From NCBI GenBank assembly GCA_033807775.1, contig CM066314.1:39608001-39672000 (forward strand): a DNA stretch of 64,000 bases. Reading direction: 5' to 3'. The notes below the pieces were generated by a model. That model searched no databases, was not told where the DNA came from, and worked only from the letters and a program-made list of their open reading frames with translations. Below, one piece after another: positions 63,901 to 64,000 of this stretch. A program made the translations under genes and the position numbers. This DNA comes from Saussurea involucrata. Its lineage: Eukaryota > Streptophyta > Magnoliopsida > Asterales > Asteraceae. Every line of letters begins with the position of its first letter. The stretch's first letter is position 1.

Positions 63901-64000
63901 TATCACCTCCTCAAATATTATATAAACAAAAATAGATCTAGTTACCAAATATGCATCATTCTCAAACTTTTATTGGCAAAAAGAGCGTTAATTCGTTTAA

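Overview
This is nuclear DNA from a flowering plant: AT-rich, with GT-AG introns, a chloroplast-type PPR gene, a UGT-family gene and heavy loads of LTR retrotransposons, MITEs and hAT/Harbinger debris. A eudicot is clear. An asterid, perhaps Asteraceae, is a guess from the style of the Athila and Tekay elements and cannot be proved from the window. No tRNA, rRNA or CRISPR was seen.

Layout. 1-1542: 5' end of a Ty1/copia element on the minus strand (gag start, primer binding site, 1,083-bp LTR). 1543-5988: repeat-rich intergenic DNA with several MITEs and a degenerate tandem array whose units carry a snRNA-type USE+TATA arrangement. 5989-10429: the only clearly intact host gene, a ten-exon PPR gene matching Arabidopsis At1g10910 (664 codons). 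10430-12946: intergenic, ending in a fragment of an unidentified host pseudogene.

12947-46488: a 33.5-kb nested retrotransposon block. The outermost, oldest element (B) is a minus-strand Athila-type Ty3/gypsy element with about 2% LTR divergence. A second Athila-type element (A, plus strand, 13285-25253, TSD ATATT) sits inside B's left LTR. A Del/Tekay chromovirus (C, plus strand, 33563-41958, TSD GTCTT) sits between B's protease and RT. A and C have LTRs about 0.6% apart (counted by eye), so both are younger than B. Removing B rejoins the host pseudogene in frame across 12946/46489.

46489-53632: host debris. It holds the rest of the split pseudogene, a WD40 (RID3-like) gene fragment, a non-autonomous hAT element hosting a 3-kb solo LTR, and a 3-hydroxyisobutyrate dehydrogenase-like pseudogene. 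That pseudogene is broken by a small hAT-like insertion and by a second hAT element, which contains a Harbinger MITE, which contains a 586-bp CCN trinucleotide tract. 53633-64000: a UGT90A-like glycosyltransferase with a frameshift, a 1-kb long-inverted-repeat element just upstream of it, a 5'-truncated LINE with a perfect 16-bp TSD, MITEs, and a second USE+TATA array on the minus strand.

Most notable: A and B, two diverged Athila elements, carry the same in-frame amber codon at the homologous position between RT and RNase H. A also has an identical 55-bp GC-rich block in both LTRs and again ahead of its third ORF, suggesting an internal promoter or other shared cis element. Both Athila elements have an internal copy of the end-of-element purine-rich motif right after ORF3. 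The USE+TATA arrays at the two ends of the window keep a 31-34 bp spacing in most units.
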